Shown here: in pieces, positions 1 through 9,363 of the stretch
Layout of the letters: every line of letters begins with the position of its first letter
Position numbering within the stretch: position 1 is the first letter of the stretch
Origin: Pseudomonas anguilliseptica
Lineage (GTDB): Bacteria; Pseudomonadota; Gammaproteobacteria; Pseudomonadales; Pseudomonadaceae
Reading direction: 5' to 3'
Assembly: GCF_900105355.1 (NCBI RefSeq)
Contig: NZ_FNSC01000002.1
Span: 124,001-188,000 of the forward strand
Length of the DNA: 64,000 bases
Program-made: the position numbers and the translations under genes
The notes under the pieces: generated by a model
Databases searched by the model: none
Told to the model about the DNA's origin: nothing
The model's input: the letters and a program-made list of their open reading frames with translations, nothing else

Positions 1-370
1 AGAGCGTGATGCTTGGAGATGCAGAGGGCGCTCTGGTACTGATGCAGGACTTAAAAAACTGGGCGTGCGACTGGCGATGGATGACTTCGGTACAGGCTAT
101 TCATCGCTTAGCTATTTGCGCAAATTCCCCTTCGATGGACTGAAGATCGACCGTAGTTTTATGGCCGACTTGCATGACTCACCCGATAGTCAGGCGATCA
201 TCAAGGCAATTGTTGGGCTCGGTCGAGCGTTGTCGTTGACGGTTACTGCCGAGGGTGTCGAGACCGAGGAGCAACTTGAGGTCTTGCGCCAGTGTGACTG
301 TGATGAAGTACAGGACTATTTCTTGGCACGCCCGATGGATCCAGATGCCTTGCGCCTCTTGCTCCAGTAA
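1..370 (+). pseudogene. EAL-domain protein (c-di-GMP phosphodiesterase), 3' end only, with apparent frameshift
   Basis: This is the C-terminal part of an EAL phosphodiesterase cut by the window edge. The segment DDFGTGYSSLSYLRKFPFD followed by LKIDRSF, and later AEGVET, are hallmark motifs of the second half of EAL domains, which hydrolyse cyclic di-GMP. Bases 3-58 read in one frame (SVMLGDAEGALVLMQDLKN), while everything from about base 59 reads in the next frame (LGVRLAMDDFGTG). Adding one A to the six-A run at 53-58 joins the two frames into a normal EAL sequence. The stop is at 368-370. The lesion is either a real one-base deletion or a sequencing error in the homopolymer. The upstream domains are outside the window. 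Confidence 0.85.
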
Positions 371-560
371 TAAGCTTAAAGAGGGGCTGGCGGCACGGCT
401 CGTTGATATTTCATCTATACCCTAAAGGTGCTTTGTAACGTCTCCCTCTGCATTTGAGTAGGGGCCCCTGAATCTTGTGTGCCGATCACATAAATCCTCG
501 GAGGGAAGTGCGGTGGCGTTTGCCATGAGTGCAGTCTTTCAGTGAACAGGAGTAGTCAGT

Positions 561-2567
561 ATGTTTTTGGTTCCCGTTAGACTGTCGCAGCGTTTGACCC
601 TCGGTTGCGTCGTCCTTCTGATTCTGACCGCACTGGCGGTATTTGCGGTGATGGCCCTGCGTGGTCAGCCGCGTGTGGTGGCGGCCAGTGGCGAGCTGAT
701 CGAACAGACCGGCAGCGCCATCGTGCGCCAGCTGGCGTTGCAACTGGCCAAGATAGAAGGGGTGACAGCCAGCCTGGCGCACCTGGCCGAAGTGCTGCCG
801 CGTGAAGAGCCGCTGTACCTCAACAGCCTGCCTAATCTGATCGACAGCCAGGGTGAAAAAGCGATTGCCGGCGGCGGTGTGTGGCCGGAGCCAAATGCGT
901 TTACCGATGGTGTGGCGCGCCGTAGTTTCTTCTAGGCGCGTGGTGGTGACGGGCAGTTGGCCTATTCCGACGATTACAACACCGCCGATGGCCCTGGGTA
1001 CCACAACGATGCCTGGTACACCGGCGCGCGCAGCAGCAAGCCCGGCCAGTGCCTGTGGTCAGAGGCTTATCAGGATGCGGTGACCGGCGTGCCGATGGTG
1101 ACCTGCAGCGTGCCTTACCAGCTAGAAGGGCGCTTTGCCGGGGTAGCCACCCTGGATCTGCTTCTGGATGATCTGGCGCGTTTTCTCACCGAGCAGGGCA
1201 AGGTCACCGATGGCTATGCCTTCGCCCTCGATCAGGCCGGTAACGTGCTGCACTTTCCCGGCATGACCGGAACTAAGGGTGGCGCAATGCTCAAGTTTGC
1301 CGACCTGGCGCAGCAGCATCGCTGGCTTGAGCCGGTGCAGGAGGCGCTGAACCGCAGCAATTCTGGGGCGATTCGCAACCTGGACCTAGATAACGATGAG
1401 CAGCTCCAGCAGGCCAGCCGCGTCAGCCTGTTTGTGATGCCAGATACAGGCTGGGTGATTGGACTGGTTACGCCGCAGGAGCGGGTTACCGGCCTGGCCA
1501 GGGCGCTGACCTGGGAGATTCTGCTGTTCCTCCTGCCGCTGCTGGCGGTGTTGCTGGCGCTGGCCTGGTTGGCTGGGCGCAAACTGATCAGCCAACTGGA
1601 AGAAACCATTGCGCAGATCGACTCCCTGGGCCGTGGCTCGGCCAGCCGAGATGTCGAATTGAGTGTGGAACGCGAGGATGAAATCGGTGCGCTGCGCCAC
1701 GCGGTCAATCGCTATGCCGGGCAGTTACGCACCATGCTCCAGCGCATCGCCGAGGAGGCCGATCATCTGCAGGCCGAAGCCGCACAACTGGGCGGTTTGA
1801 GCAGTACCCTGGCCGGGCGCGCCGAACAGCAACGCCAGGAGAACACCCATCTGGCGGCGGCGATTACCGAAATGTCGTCGAGCGCCCAGGAAGTAGCGCA
1901 GAACACCAACGACTGCGCCAATACCGCACAGAGTTCATTGCTGGTGGTGCAGCAGGGGCAGCAGAAGGTCACCTCCAATAGCTCGGCGATTCAGGCGCTG
2001 TCGACGGAAATGGCCGGTGCGGCCATGGTGATCAGTCAGCTTGAGAAGGACAGCCAGCAGGTCGGGGCGGTGCTGGATGTGATCAAGGCGATTTCCGAGC
2101 AGACCAACCTGCTGGCGCTGAATGCCGCCATCGAGGCCGCGCGGGCCGGTGAGCAGGGCCGTGGCTTTGCCGTGGTGGCCGATGAGGTGCGCACCCTGGC
2201 GGGCAGAACTCAGGCTTCGGCCAATGAGATCAGCACCATGATCAGTGCGTTGCAGCAGGCTTCACGTCAGGCCGTGCAGGCCATGCAAGCGGGCGAGGCA
2301 CGTACCGAGCATGCGGTAGGGGAGGCCGAAGGCGCAGCGGCGGCGTTGTCCAGCTCGGTGCAGAGTTTCGATGACATCTCTCAACGCGCTCAGCAGATCG
2401 CCGTGGCGGCGCAGCAGCAAAGCCATGTAACTCAGGAGATCAATGAGCTGGCGGTGCGTATTCACAGCATCAGCGAAGAAAACGCCCGCGATGCCCAGGC
2501 CCTGGATGAAGTCAGCAGTGCCATGCAAGCGCTGTCGTCGCGGTTGACGGGGCTGAGCCGAGGCTAG
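561..2567 (+). pseudogene. Methyl-accepting chemotaxis protein interrupted by an in-frame amber codon
   Basis: Reading from ATG 561 to the stop at 2567 in one frame gives 669 codons with a single internal TAG at 933-935. N-terminal transmembrane helix at about residues 12-32, periplasmic Cache-type sensor (GGGVWPEPNAFTDGVARRSFF split by the stop, then [15 protein letters not shown]), second helix near 315-337, HAMP, and a full cytoplasmic signalling hairpin with the conserved tip [19 protein letters not shown]. Related receptors usually have Trp at the stop position (RRSFFW), so TGG to TAG is the likely change. As it stands the product is a 124-residue fragment; a weak internal restart at 957 would lack the first helix. 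Ligand unknown. Amber suppression or a sequencing error cannot be excluded. Confidence 0.85.
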
Positions 2568-3550
2568 GCGCAGTTAAGGTAGGGCGTACAGTCTGCGTAT
2601 CGGTGGTGGGTTTTAGAGCGTATAGCTCTGCTACCACCCTATTGAATCGCCCTGTTCAATAGCACATCGGCGGCCTGCTGTAGTGCTGCCCTGTAATGTC
2701 TATTGCTTAGTCTTTAATAAATAGCGGAGATACAAGCGAGGAGCGCAAAGTAGCAGTCATAGGGCCTTGCACGAGCCTTTCGCTAGATTGCGCACCACGT
2801 ATGGAAAGACAACGCCGAGGGGGCAGTGCATGCAGGTGATGATTGTTGACGATGATCCATGGATCGCTGATTTGTTAAAACAGATCGTCATAAATGTCCG
2901 CCCAGGGGTTCAGGTCAATTGTTTTGCTGATGTGCAAAGCGTTTTTGCTTCTTGGCGGGAAACACGCTACGCCTTGGTCCTGGCTGATTGGAATCTGTCC
3001 GACGGTTCGGGTGTGAATTTGCTGCAAAGAATTCGTGCACAGGACCGTGAAACACCACTGGTGATGATTACCGGCCGCTCTGACCGGCAGAGTGTGTTGG
3101 AGGTCAGACGGCTGGGTATTAGTGCTTTTATTACCAAGCCGTTTGATGTCCCACGTGTTGTCGCGTGTATCGAGGAACTCCTTCCACTGCAGGACGTTGT
3201 CCCTACTGCCCCCAGTATTCAGGAAGCATTTATTGCTTACTTAAGCGGCCTGGCCGCAGAGGACCTGGACTTGCCGATGCTTGAGAAGGTTAAAGAGCTG
3301 CTTCAGCTGGGTTATCGCGGGGAGTCGTTTGATCTGCGTGAGTTGGTGAGCAGCTGGCAAGGCGATCCGTCACTGTGTATGCACCTTATTGCTGCGTCCA
3401 ACAGCGCTGCCTATATCGGCTTTGGTGCGCAGTGCACCAGCTTAAGCGATGCACTCAGGCGGCTTGGCCCCCGTACCAGTGTGAATCTGGCAATGGGCTT
3501 TGCCTTAAAGCAGATCAGCATGCAGGGCAACTTAGTCTTGTCAGTGCTAA

Positions 3551-4736
3551 GGATGGTCTGAAGTAGCCATGTATTTCTGGCTGACTTCAGCCCCCGCCGA
3601 TTTTGAAAGCGGCAAATCGATCAAAAACGATCAGATTACCCATTCATTTCTGTGTTTTTAGCCGCCGCGAGTAGCTCGCGGCAGCCATTTCCCGCATTAC
3701 AGGCGCACCTCTCCTGCATTGGTCAGTAAATGTCGGCGTGCCATCCACAGGTTCGACAGCGCGAACAGCGTCACCAGTTGCGCCGTGTTCTTGGCCAAGC
3801 CACGGAAGCGTGTCTTTACATAACTGAACTGACGCTTGATCACCCGGAACGGGTGCTCAACCTTGGCGCGCACCTGGGCCTTCTCGATCTTGCGTTTGGC
3901 TTTGTACAGCGGGCTGCTCTTACCCAGCTTCTTATAGGTGCTGCGGCGGGCAGCAACCTGCCAGATCACCTCGCGCCCATCATGTTCGGGGCGCTTTTCG
4001 ACGCCGGTATAACCCGCATCGGCGCACACCACGTTTTCCTCGCCGTGCAGCAACTTGTCGACCTGAGTGACATCCGCCACGTTGGCCGCCGTGCCTACCA
4101 CGCTGTGTACCAGCCCCGACTCGTCATCCACGCCAATGTGCGCCTTCATGCCGAAGTAGTATTGGTTGCCCTTCTTGGCCTGGTGCATCTCTGGGTCGCG
4201 TTTGCCGTCCTTGTTCTTGGTCGAACTCGGCGCATTGATCAGCGTGGCATCGACGATGGTGCCTTGGCGCAACGACAGGCCACGGTCGCCAAGATAGCCA
4301 TTGATGACGGCCAGGATGCCGGCAGCCAACTCATGTTTCTCCAGCAGACGACGGAAGTTGAGGATGGTGGTTTCGTCGGGGATACGTTCCAGACTCAGCC
4401 CGGCGAACTGCCGCAGGATAGTGGTCTCGTACAGCGCTTCTTCCATCGCCGGGTCGCTGTAGCCGAACCAGTTCTGCATCAGGTGCACACGTAGCATCGC
4501 CATCAGCGGATAGGCCGGCCGACCGCCTTCACCCTTGGGGTAATACGGTTCGATCAGTGCGATCAAACCCTTCCACGGCACCACCCGATCCATCTCGATC
4601 AGGAACAACTCTTTGCGGGTCTGCTTGCGTTTGCCGGCGTACTCGGCATCGGCGAAGGTCATTTGCTTCATCGGAAAACTCGGCGGGTGGCGTCCGGGCA
4701 TTTTGCCAAAATCAGGAAGTCTTATTCAGAGTTTCC
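3551..4736. mobile_element. IS5-family insertion sequence, copy 1 (1186 bp)
   Basis: The boundaries are set by a 4-bp target duplication CTAA on both sides, matching the YTAR preference of IS5-group elements. The ends are imperfect inverted repeats: GGATGGTCTGAAGTAG at the left and GGAAACTCTGAATAAG (reverse complement of the right end); both share GGA, TCTGAA and a final AG. The element holds one transposase on the minus strand. A second copy at 24414-25604 is nearly identical, differing by a 6-bp tandem indel in the transposase gene and one base in a C run near the left end. Confidence 0.93.
3697..4701 (-). CDS. IS5-family transposase (copy 1)
   Basis: DDE transposase of 334 residues. The N-terminal DUF772 region runs through KGLIALIEPYYPKGEGGRP. 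The catalytic region has TIVDATLINAPSS (first Asp), VCADAGYTG (second Asp) and a C-terminal HPFRVIKRQFSYVKTRFRG block carrying the end of the DDE fold. Met at 4671 (MKQMTFADAEYAG) is an equally likely start. Compared with copy 2 it lacks two residues (KA) in the IEKAKAQVRAK stretch, a 6-bp tandem-unit difference that keeps the frame. Confidence 0.93.
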   Translation of the reverse strand: MPGRHPPSFPMKQMTFADAEYAGKRKQTRKELFLIEMDRVVPWKGLIALIEPYYPKGEGGRPAYPLMAMLRVHLMQNWFGYSDPAMEEALYETTILRQFAGLSLERIPDETTILNFRRLLEKHELAAGILAVINGYLGDRGLSLRQGTIVDATLINAPSSTKNKDGKRDPEMHQAKKGNQYYFGMKAHIGVDDESGLVHSVVGTAANVADVTQVDKLLHGEENVVCADAGYTGVEKRPEHDGREVIWQVAARRSTYKKLGKSSPLYKAKRKIEKAQVRAKVEHPFRVIKRQFSYVKTRFRGLAKNTAQLVTLFALSNLWMARRHLLTNAGEVRL

Positions 4737-5129
4737 CTAATGAAAGAATATTTGGACAGTGCCGTATCTCTGGCTGAGCGCGTGGTGGCGCTGGCTAAGC
4801 AGTGCGGCGTTGAGCCAGCGCCACTGCAAACTGCCGCCTTGTTACATCGTATCGGTGAGCTGTGTGTGATCTACCAAGCCTATAAGTGGGAAAGCCAGGG
4901 CAATAGGTTGGATGAGAGCCTGCTCATGCACGCTGTCAACGACTTTGCCGCACCGCTTGCAATCAAATTGAAAGCCCAGTGGAACGTACCTATGGCCTTG
5001 CGTGACATGATCGGGGCTGTTTATGCGCTGCCACAGGCGCAAATTCGACGTGAGCAGGTGTTGATGCGCCTGGCGGCGGCCATAAACAACAGCGAACCAC
5101 CTACCACCGTTGATCGGTTGATGCGGCTA

Positions 5130-6313
5130 GTGAGCTGTCTGTAAAATTCGTTAATCCAATGCCGGGCCAGTATACTGCGCGCTCTATCGTCATGAATTGA
5201 GCTCCCATATGGCCCGGCCAGCAGCCCCATTCTTCTTGAGTCCCAGTGATGCCGACATGCTGCAAGGCTGGTTACGCATGGGATCGCTGCCTCAGAGCAT
5301 CGGCCAGCGGGCCAGAATTCTGTTGCTGCTGGCCAACGGTCTCACGCCCAAGGAGATCAGCGAGCAGCTGCAAGTCTCTGCGCCAGTGGTCTTCAAATGG
5401 CGTAAACGCTACCAGGAGACCGGTCTGGAGGGGCTGAGTGACCTGCGGCGCAGTGGAGCGCCTCGCAAGCTCAACGAAGCGAAGATCAAGGAAATCCTGA
5501 CGCTGACGACCCAGCGAGTCCCGCGCGAAGCTACCCACTGGAGCCTACGGTTGATGGCCAAGTACGCTGGGGTCAGCATCTGGCAGGTCGCACAGGTGTG
5601 GGCTGCTGCCGACCTCAAGCCGCACCGGTTGAAAACCTTCAAGATCAGTAACGACCCGCACTTTGCAGACAAAGTGGTCGATGTCGTCGGGCTCTATTTG
5701 AATCCGCCCGACAACGCCCTGGTGCTATCTGTTGACGAAAAAACACAGATCCAGGCGCTGGACCGCACACAGCCCATGCTGCCGCTCAAGCCCGGGCAGA
5801 TTGAGCGGCGGACGCATGACTATAAGCGCCACGGTACGGCCAGTCTGTACGCAGACTTTGACATCCTGACGGGTAAGGTCATCGGCCGTATCACCCAGCG
5901 GCACAGGGCCAAGGAGTTTTTGGAGTTCCTTCGACAGATCGACCGCAGCACTCCCGCCGAGCTGGACCTGCATGTAATTCTGGACAACAGCTCGACTCAC
6001 AAGACCGCTGCCGTCAGGGAATGGCTGGAGAAGCATCCCCGTTTCAAGCTGCACTTCACACCGACCAGCGCCTCGTGGCTGAACGCCGTGGAGGGCTGGT
6101 TTGCGCAACTGGAAAGACGGGCGCTTTATCGTGATGCCTTCAGCAGCGTGGCTGACCTGAGAGCGGCGATACGTCGCTTCATTGAGGCTCATAACGAACA
6201 TTCGGCTAAGCCGTTCCGCTGGAGCAAAACGGCTGAGTCGATTATCAGCTCCGTGCATCGAGCAAAGCTGGCTGTAATTCGGAATGAGTTATTGGATTAA
6301 CCAGACAGGCCAC
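5130..6313. mobile_element. IS630-family insertion sequence, copy 1 (1184 bp)
   Basis: The element lies between two TA dinucleotides (5128-5129 and 6314-6315), the expected target duplication for this family. The ends are inverted repeats: GTGAGCTGTCTG at the left and GTGGCCTGTCTG (reverse complement of the right end). The same 1184-bp element occurs inverted at 55524-56707. The insertion replaced the last four residues of the HDOD regulator. Confidence 0.93.
5209..6300 (+). CDS. IS630-family transposase (copy 1)
   Basis: About 363 residues from ATG 5209 (MARPAAPFFLSPSD); a TTG at 5197 would add four. An N-terminal helix-turn-helix (LTPKEISEQLQVSAPVVFKW) recognises the ends and a DDE domain follows, with VDEKTQ (first Asp), ILDNSSTHK (second Asp) and WLNAVEGWF (Glu). 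These are the standard IS630/Tc1-mariner motifs. It differs from copy 2 by one residue near the N-terminus (SPSDADM here, SPSDAGM there). Confidence 0.95.
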   Translation: MARPAAPFFLSPSDADMLQGWLRMGSLPQSIGQRARILLLLANGLTPKEISEQLQVSAPVVFKWRKRYQETGLEGLSDLRRSGAPRKLNEAKIKEILTLTTQRVPREATHWSLRLMAKYAGVSIWQVAQVWAAADLKPHRLKTFKISNDPHFADKVVDVVGLYLNPPDNALVLSVDEKTQIQALDRTQPMLPLKPGQIERRTHDYKRHGTASLYADFDILTGKVIGRITQRHRAKEFLEFLRQIDRSTPAELDLHVILDNSSTHKTAAVREWLEKHPRFKLHFTPTSASWLNAVEGWFAQLERRALYRDAFSSVADLRAAIRRFIEAHNEHSAKPFRWSKTAESIISSVHRAKLAVIRNELLD

Positions 6314-8046
6314 TAGCCGGTTTGGAGTGACGTTTAGATATTCGTCTGGTGCGCTACCTGTCAGCCCAAAGCGAGCTAGGCTGAGTGAATATGGAGTTGC
6401 AACGCAAGGATCTGGAGCCGCGCATGCGCATAAGCAAAGGAATTGATGTCGAGTCGGTCATTCTGATCGTTGAAGACCAGACCACGGATGCGCTTGCTCT
6501 GCGTGAAACGGTGCGTGACCTAGGGGAGGTTCACGTGGCCAGTGACGGTCCTTCAGCCTTAGCGCTGGCCAGGCAGTGCAAGCCGGATCTTGTGCTTTTG
6601 GATATCGAAATGTCTGGCATGAGTGGCTTTGCCGTATGCAAGGCGTTCAAAGCCGATCCGAAACTCTGCGATGCCGCCATTATCTTTGTTACCTCCCATG
6701 TTCAATCTGAGAACGAGCTGCGCGCGCTGGAATATGGCGGTATTGATTTCATCCACAAGCCGCTAAATGCACCAGTGGCCAGGGCCCATATCAAAGCCCA
6801 CCTGGCGTTGCGTCATGCTGCGAAGAAGCTCGCTAACCATGATGCGTTGACCGGCTTACCAAACCGCACGCTGTTGCAAGACCGTACCGAGCAAGCCTTG
6901 CAAAAGGCTCGTCGCAGTCAGCTCCGCGTGGCCATGCTGTTGCTCGACCTGGATAACTTCAAAGGCATTAATGACTCGCAGGGGCATTCCATTGGTGATG
7001 CCCTACTCAAGGAGGTCGCAGCCCGGCTTTCGCTGGCCTCCAGGGCTTTGGATACGGTCAGTCGGCAGGGTGGCGACGAGTTCATCGTTTTATTACCAGA
7101 GGTCAGCGGTTTTGATGTGGTCGGTGATTTTGCCGAGCGGCTACTCACCACCATCAGCACCCCCTTCATTATTCAAGGTAATCGCTATGACCTGAGCGCG
7201 AGTATCGGCATCAGCCTGTTCCCTGACGACAGCGAGGACACCGAGTCGCTCTACCGTCATGCGGATTCGGCCATGTATCAAGCCAAACTCGATGGGCGTA
7301 ATCGTTGTCGCTTCTTTTCCCTCGATATTGAGCGCAGCACCCGTGGTCGGCATCTGTTGGAACAACATATGCGCACTGCGCTGGAAAATGGCGTATTTGA
7401 AGTTTTCTATCAGGCCAAGGTTGTGGCCACCGGGAATGTAATGGTCGGGATGGAGGCACTCGTACGCTGGCGTAGCAAAGAGGGCACCCTTATTTCGCCA
7501 GCTGATTTCATTCCGTTGGCCGAAGAGACCGGGCTGATCATTCCGATTGGTAAATTCGTGCTGCAGCAGGCCTGTCAGGATGCCCAGATGCTTGTCGCAC
7601 AAGGCATGCATTTTGTGGTCAGCGTAAATATATCGGCAGTGCAGTTTCGCGAAGAATCATTTTTACAGATGGTGCAAGACACGTTGCTTGCATCAAGGCT
7701 CGCGCCAGAGTTTCTTGAGTTGGAGATCACCGAGGGCGTGCTGGCCAGGGATGTCGCTAACACGCAGCATGTACTGACATCTCTGCGCAGCATGGGGGTG
7801 AGGATTGCGCTGGATGATTTTGGCACGGGTTACTCAAGCCTTACCTACCTCAAGCGCTTTCCAGTGGATGTGCTGAAAATAGACCAGAGCTTTGTACGTG
7901 ACATGCTGGTTGATAAGAGTGACGCCGCGATTATTGAGGCGATTGTCAAGTTGGCTCAGGCGCTCGGTCTTGAGCTAGTGGCTGAAGGCGTGGAGTCCCA
8001 GGAGCAAGCCGCCGCCTTGCAAGCTTTTGGCTGCCAAATTATGCAG

Positions 8047-9159
8047 GGCGGTTGCAGGAGCTGAGTGCAACACGGTTATTGAATTGACGCTGGCGCATCA
8101 TGCCGCATAGCCATGGCTTCTTGCATTACTTCGCTCATGACTTCGATCGGGCACTTGAAGTCGAAGCGCTTACGCGGCCGCATATTCAGTTGCAGTGCAA
8201 TGGCATCCAACTGTTCTTGGCTGTGTCCCGACAAGTCTGTGCCCTTGGGCAGGTACTGGCGAATGAGGCCGTTGATGTTTTCGTTGCTGCCGCGCTGCCA
8301 GGGGCTGTGTGGGTCGCAGAAGTAGATCGCTATGCCGGTTCTCTGGGTGATCTCGGCGTGCCGCGCCATCTCCCGGCCCTGGTCGTAGGTCATGCTCTTA
8401 CGCATCGCCAGCGGCATACGATTGAGTGCGGCGCTGAAACCTTCCATCGCCGAGGTCGCCGTCGCATCGTTCATCTTGATCAGCATCAGGTAGCCACTGG
8501 TGCGTTCTACCAAGGTGCCGACCGACGAGGCGTTGGCCTTGCCCTTGATAAGGTCGCCCTCCCAGTGGCCCGGCATCAGGCGGTCTTCAATCTCCGGCGG
8601 GCGCACGTGAATACTGACCAGCTCTGGGAGCTGGCCACGTCGATCCACGCCGCCAGAGCGCGGCCTGCGCGTCGTCTTGCTTTGGCGCAGGCAGATAATC
8701 AGCTCCTTACGCAGCTCGCCGACCGGCAAGGCATAGATCGCGGTATAGATCGTCTCGCGACAGACGTAGGCATCTCTGAGGCTGGGTATGTTCATGCTGC
8801 GCAGCTTGCCGGCAATCTGCTCGGGAGACAAACGCTCACGCAGCATATGGGTCACCAACTCGAAGCGTTCACTACCGGGCAGCAGCTTTCGCTTGGGCCG
8901 GCAGACTTGGCGCCGGGCTCTCATCTGCTGCTGCGCCGCACGGGCCGAGTAACGACCGCAGACCTCTCGATTACGGCGCAACTCGCGACTGATAGTCGAG
9001 GGGGATCGGTTGATCAGGTGGGCAATCTTGCGCAGGCTAAAGCCTTGGGCATGACCGATTTGAATAGTGGCGCGCTCTTCAACGCTGAGTTCGGAATAAG
9101 ACATAGGGGCAGCACCGTATCGGAAAGATCAGGTGTTGCACTCAGTTTTTGCCGCCGCC
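8047..9159. mobile_element. IS30-family insertion sequence (1113 bp)
   Basis: The ends are inverted repeats: GGCGGTTGCAGGAGCTGAGT at the left and GGCGGCGGCAAAAACTGAGT (reverse complement of the right end), both continuing GCAACAC. The flanking duplication is CAG, a 3-bp target duplication as known for IS30 elements. It carries one transposase on the minus strand, and only one copy is seen in the window. Confidence 0.92.
8076..9104 (-). CDS. IS30-family transposase
   Basis: 342 residues, normal for the family. The N-terminal helix-turn-helix (SLRKIAHLINRSPSTISREL) binds the inverted repeats. The integrase-like catalytic core has GHWEGDLIKG (first Asp), MTYDQGREM (second Asp) and NENINGLIRQYLPKG (Glu), the signature IS30 C-terminal motif. 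Start at ATG 9104 (MSYSELSVEERA). The frame is intact, so the element may still be able to move. Confidence 0.95.
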   Translation of the reverse strand: MSYSELSVEERATIQIGHAQGFSLRKIAHLINRSPSTISRELRRNREVCGRYSARAAQQQMRARRQVCRPKRKLLPGSERFELVTHMLRERLSPEQIAGKLRSMNIPSLRDAYVCRETIYTAIYALPVGELRKELIICLRQSKTTRRPRSGGVDRRGQLPELVSIHVRPPEIEDRLMPGHWEGDLIKGKANASSVGTLVERTSGYLMLIKMNDATATSAMEGFSAALNRMPLAMRKSMTYDQGREMARHAEITQRTGIAIYFCDPHSPWQRGSNENINGLIRQYLPKGTDLSGHSQEQLDAIALQLNMRPRKRFDFKCPIEVMSEVMQEAMAMRHDAPASIQ

Positions 9160-9363
9160 CAGGGCTATCTGTACTCTCGGCCTGTACCGTTTAACCAGTT
9201 CTGTGCATTGTTGGACTCTGGCAATCTAACTACTCGATAACAGATAGAACAGTTGTGCGGTGCGTTTTTTTGATTCACCAAACATCACTTATGCGTGACT
9301 TGCTCAGGTTTTTCTGTGGGTAACCATCACCGATCAGCGCTCTGAAATTGTTGTTGGGATGCT

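Larger units (their letters stand above)
2830..5144 (+). pseudogene. Response regulator with HDOD output domain, split by an IS5-family element and clipped by an IS630-family element
   Basis: The start is ATG 2830 (MQVMIVDDD), preceded by a GAGGGGG ribosome site; the longer frame from TTG 2767 has no support. Residues 1-120 are a receiver domain with phospho-acceptor Asp53 (ADWNLSDG) and an HDOD domain follows. IS5 copy 1 interrupts codons 240-241 with target duplication CTAA (3547-3550 and 4737-4740); dropping the element and one duplication joins SVL to MKEYLDSAVSLAERV in frame. The C-terminus is altered too: IS630 copy 1 enters at TA 5128-5129, so the protein ends LVSCL, whereas the original reading resumes at 6316 and ended LAGLE with TGA at 6328-6330. 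The gene is inactive; it was probably part of the same sensory cluster as the GGDEF-EAL gene downstream. Confidence 0.9.
6385..9240 (+). pseudogene. REC-GGDEF-EAL response regulator interrupted near its 3' end by an IS30-family element
   Basis: Receiver domain (VILIVEDQ, LVLLDIEMSGMSG), then diguanylate cyclase (intact GGDEF at about 229-233) and c-di-GMP phosphodiesterase (EAL at about 357-359, LDDFGTGYSSL, AEGVES). The start is GTG 6385 or ATG 6391. IS30 inserted after Gln codon 8044-8046 with target duplication CAG (again at 9160-9162). Removing it joins QIMQ to GYLYSRPVPFNQ and restores the normal C-terminus ending TTR at stop 9238-9240. The present frame ends QGGCRS at 8064, losing about 25 residues including the conserved YLYSRP segment, so phosphodiesterase activity is probably impaired. 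The gene lay 54 bp downstream of the HDOD regulator before the IS630 insertion. Confidence 0.9.

Noticed and set aside
481..488. GCCGATCA before the MCP gene as a sigma-28 -10 box
   Set aside because: No TAAA lies 15 bases upstream, so the promoter cannot be supported.
2639..2662. CTATTGAA/TTCAATAG inverted repeat after the MCP gene as a terminator
   Set aside because: The arms are AT-rich, no T tract follows, and the neighbouring stem is imperfect.
2767..2829. Longer TTG start for the HDOD regulator
   Set aside because: The extra residues are not part of a receiver domain and ATG 2830 has a good ribosome site.
3730..4494. 254-codon open frame antisense to the IS5 transposase (also at 24592)
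   Set aside because: It lies entirely inside the real transposase gene on the other strand and shows no family motif; GC-rich codon bias opens antisense frames.
8100..9194. 364-codon open frame antisense to the IS30 transposase
   Set aside because: The minus-strand frame has all IS30 catalytic motifs; the antisense protein has none.
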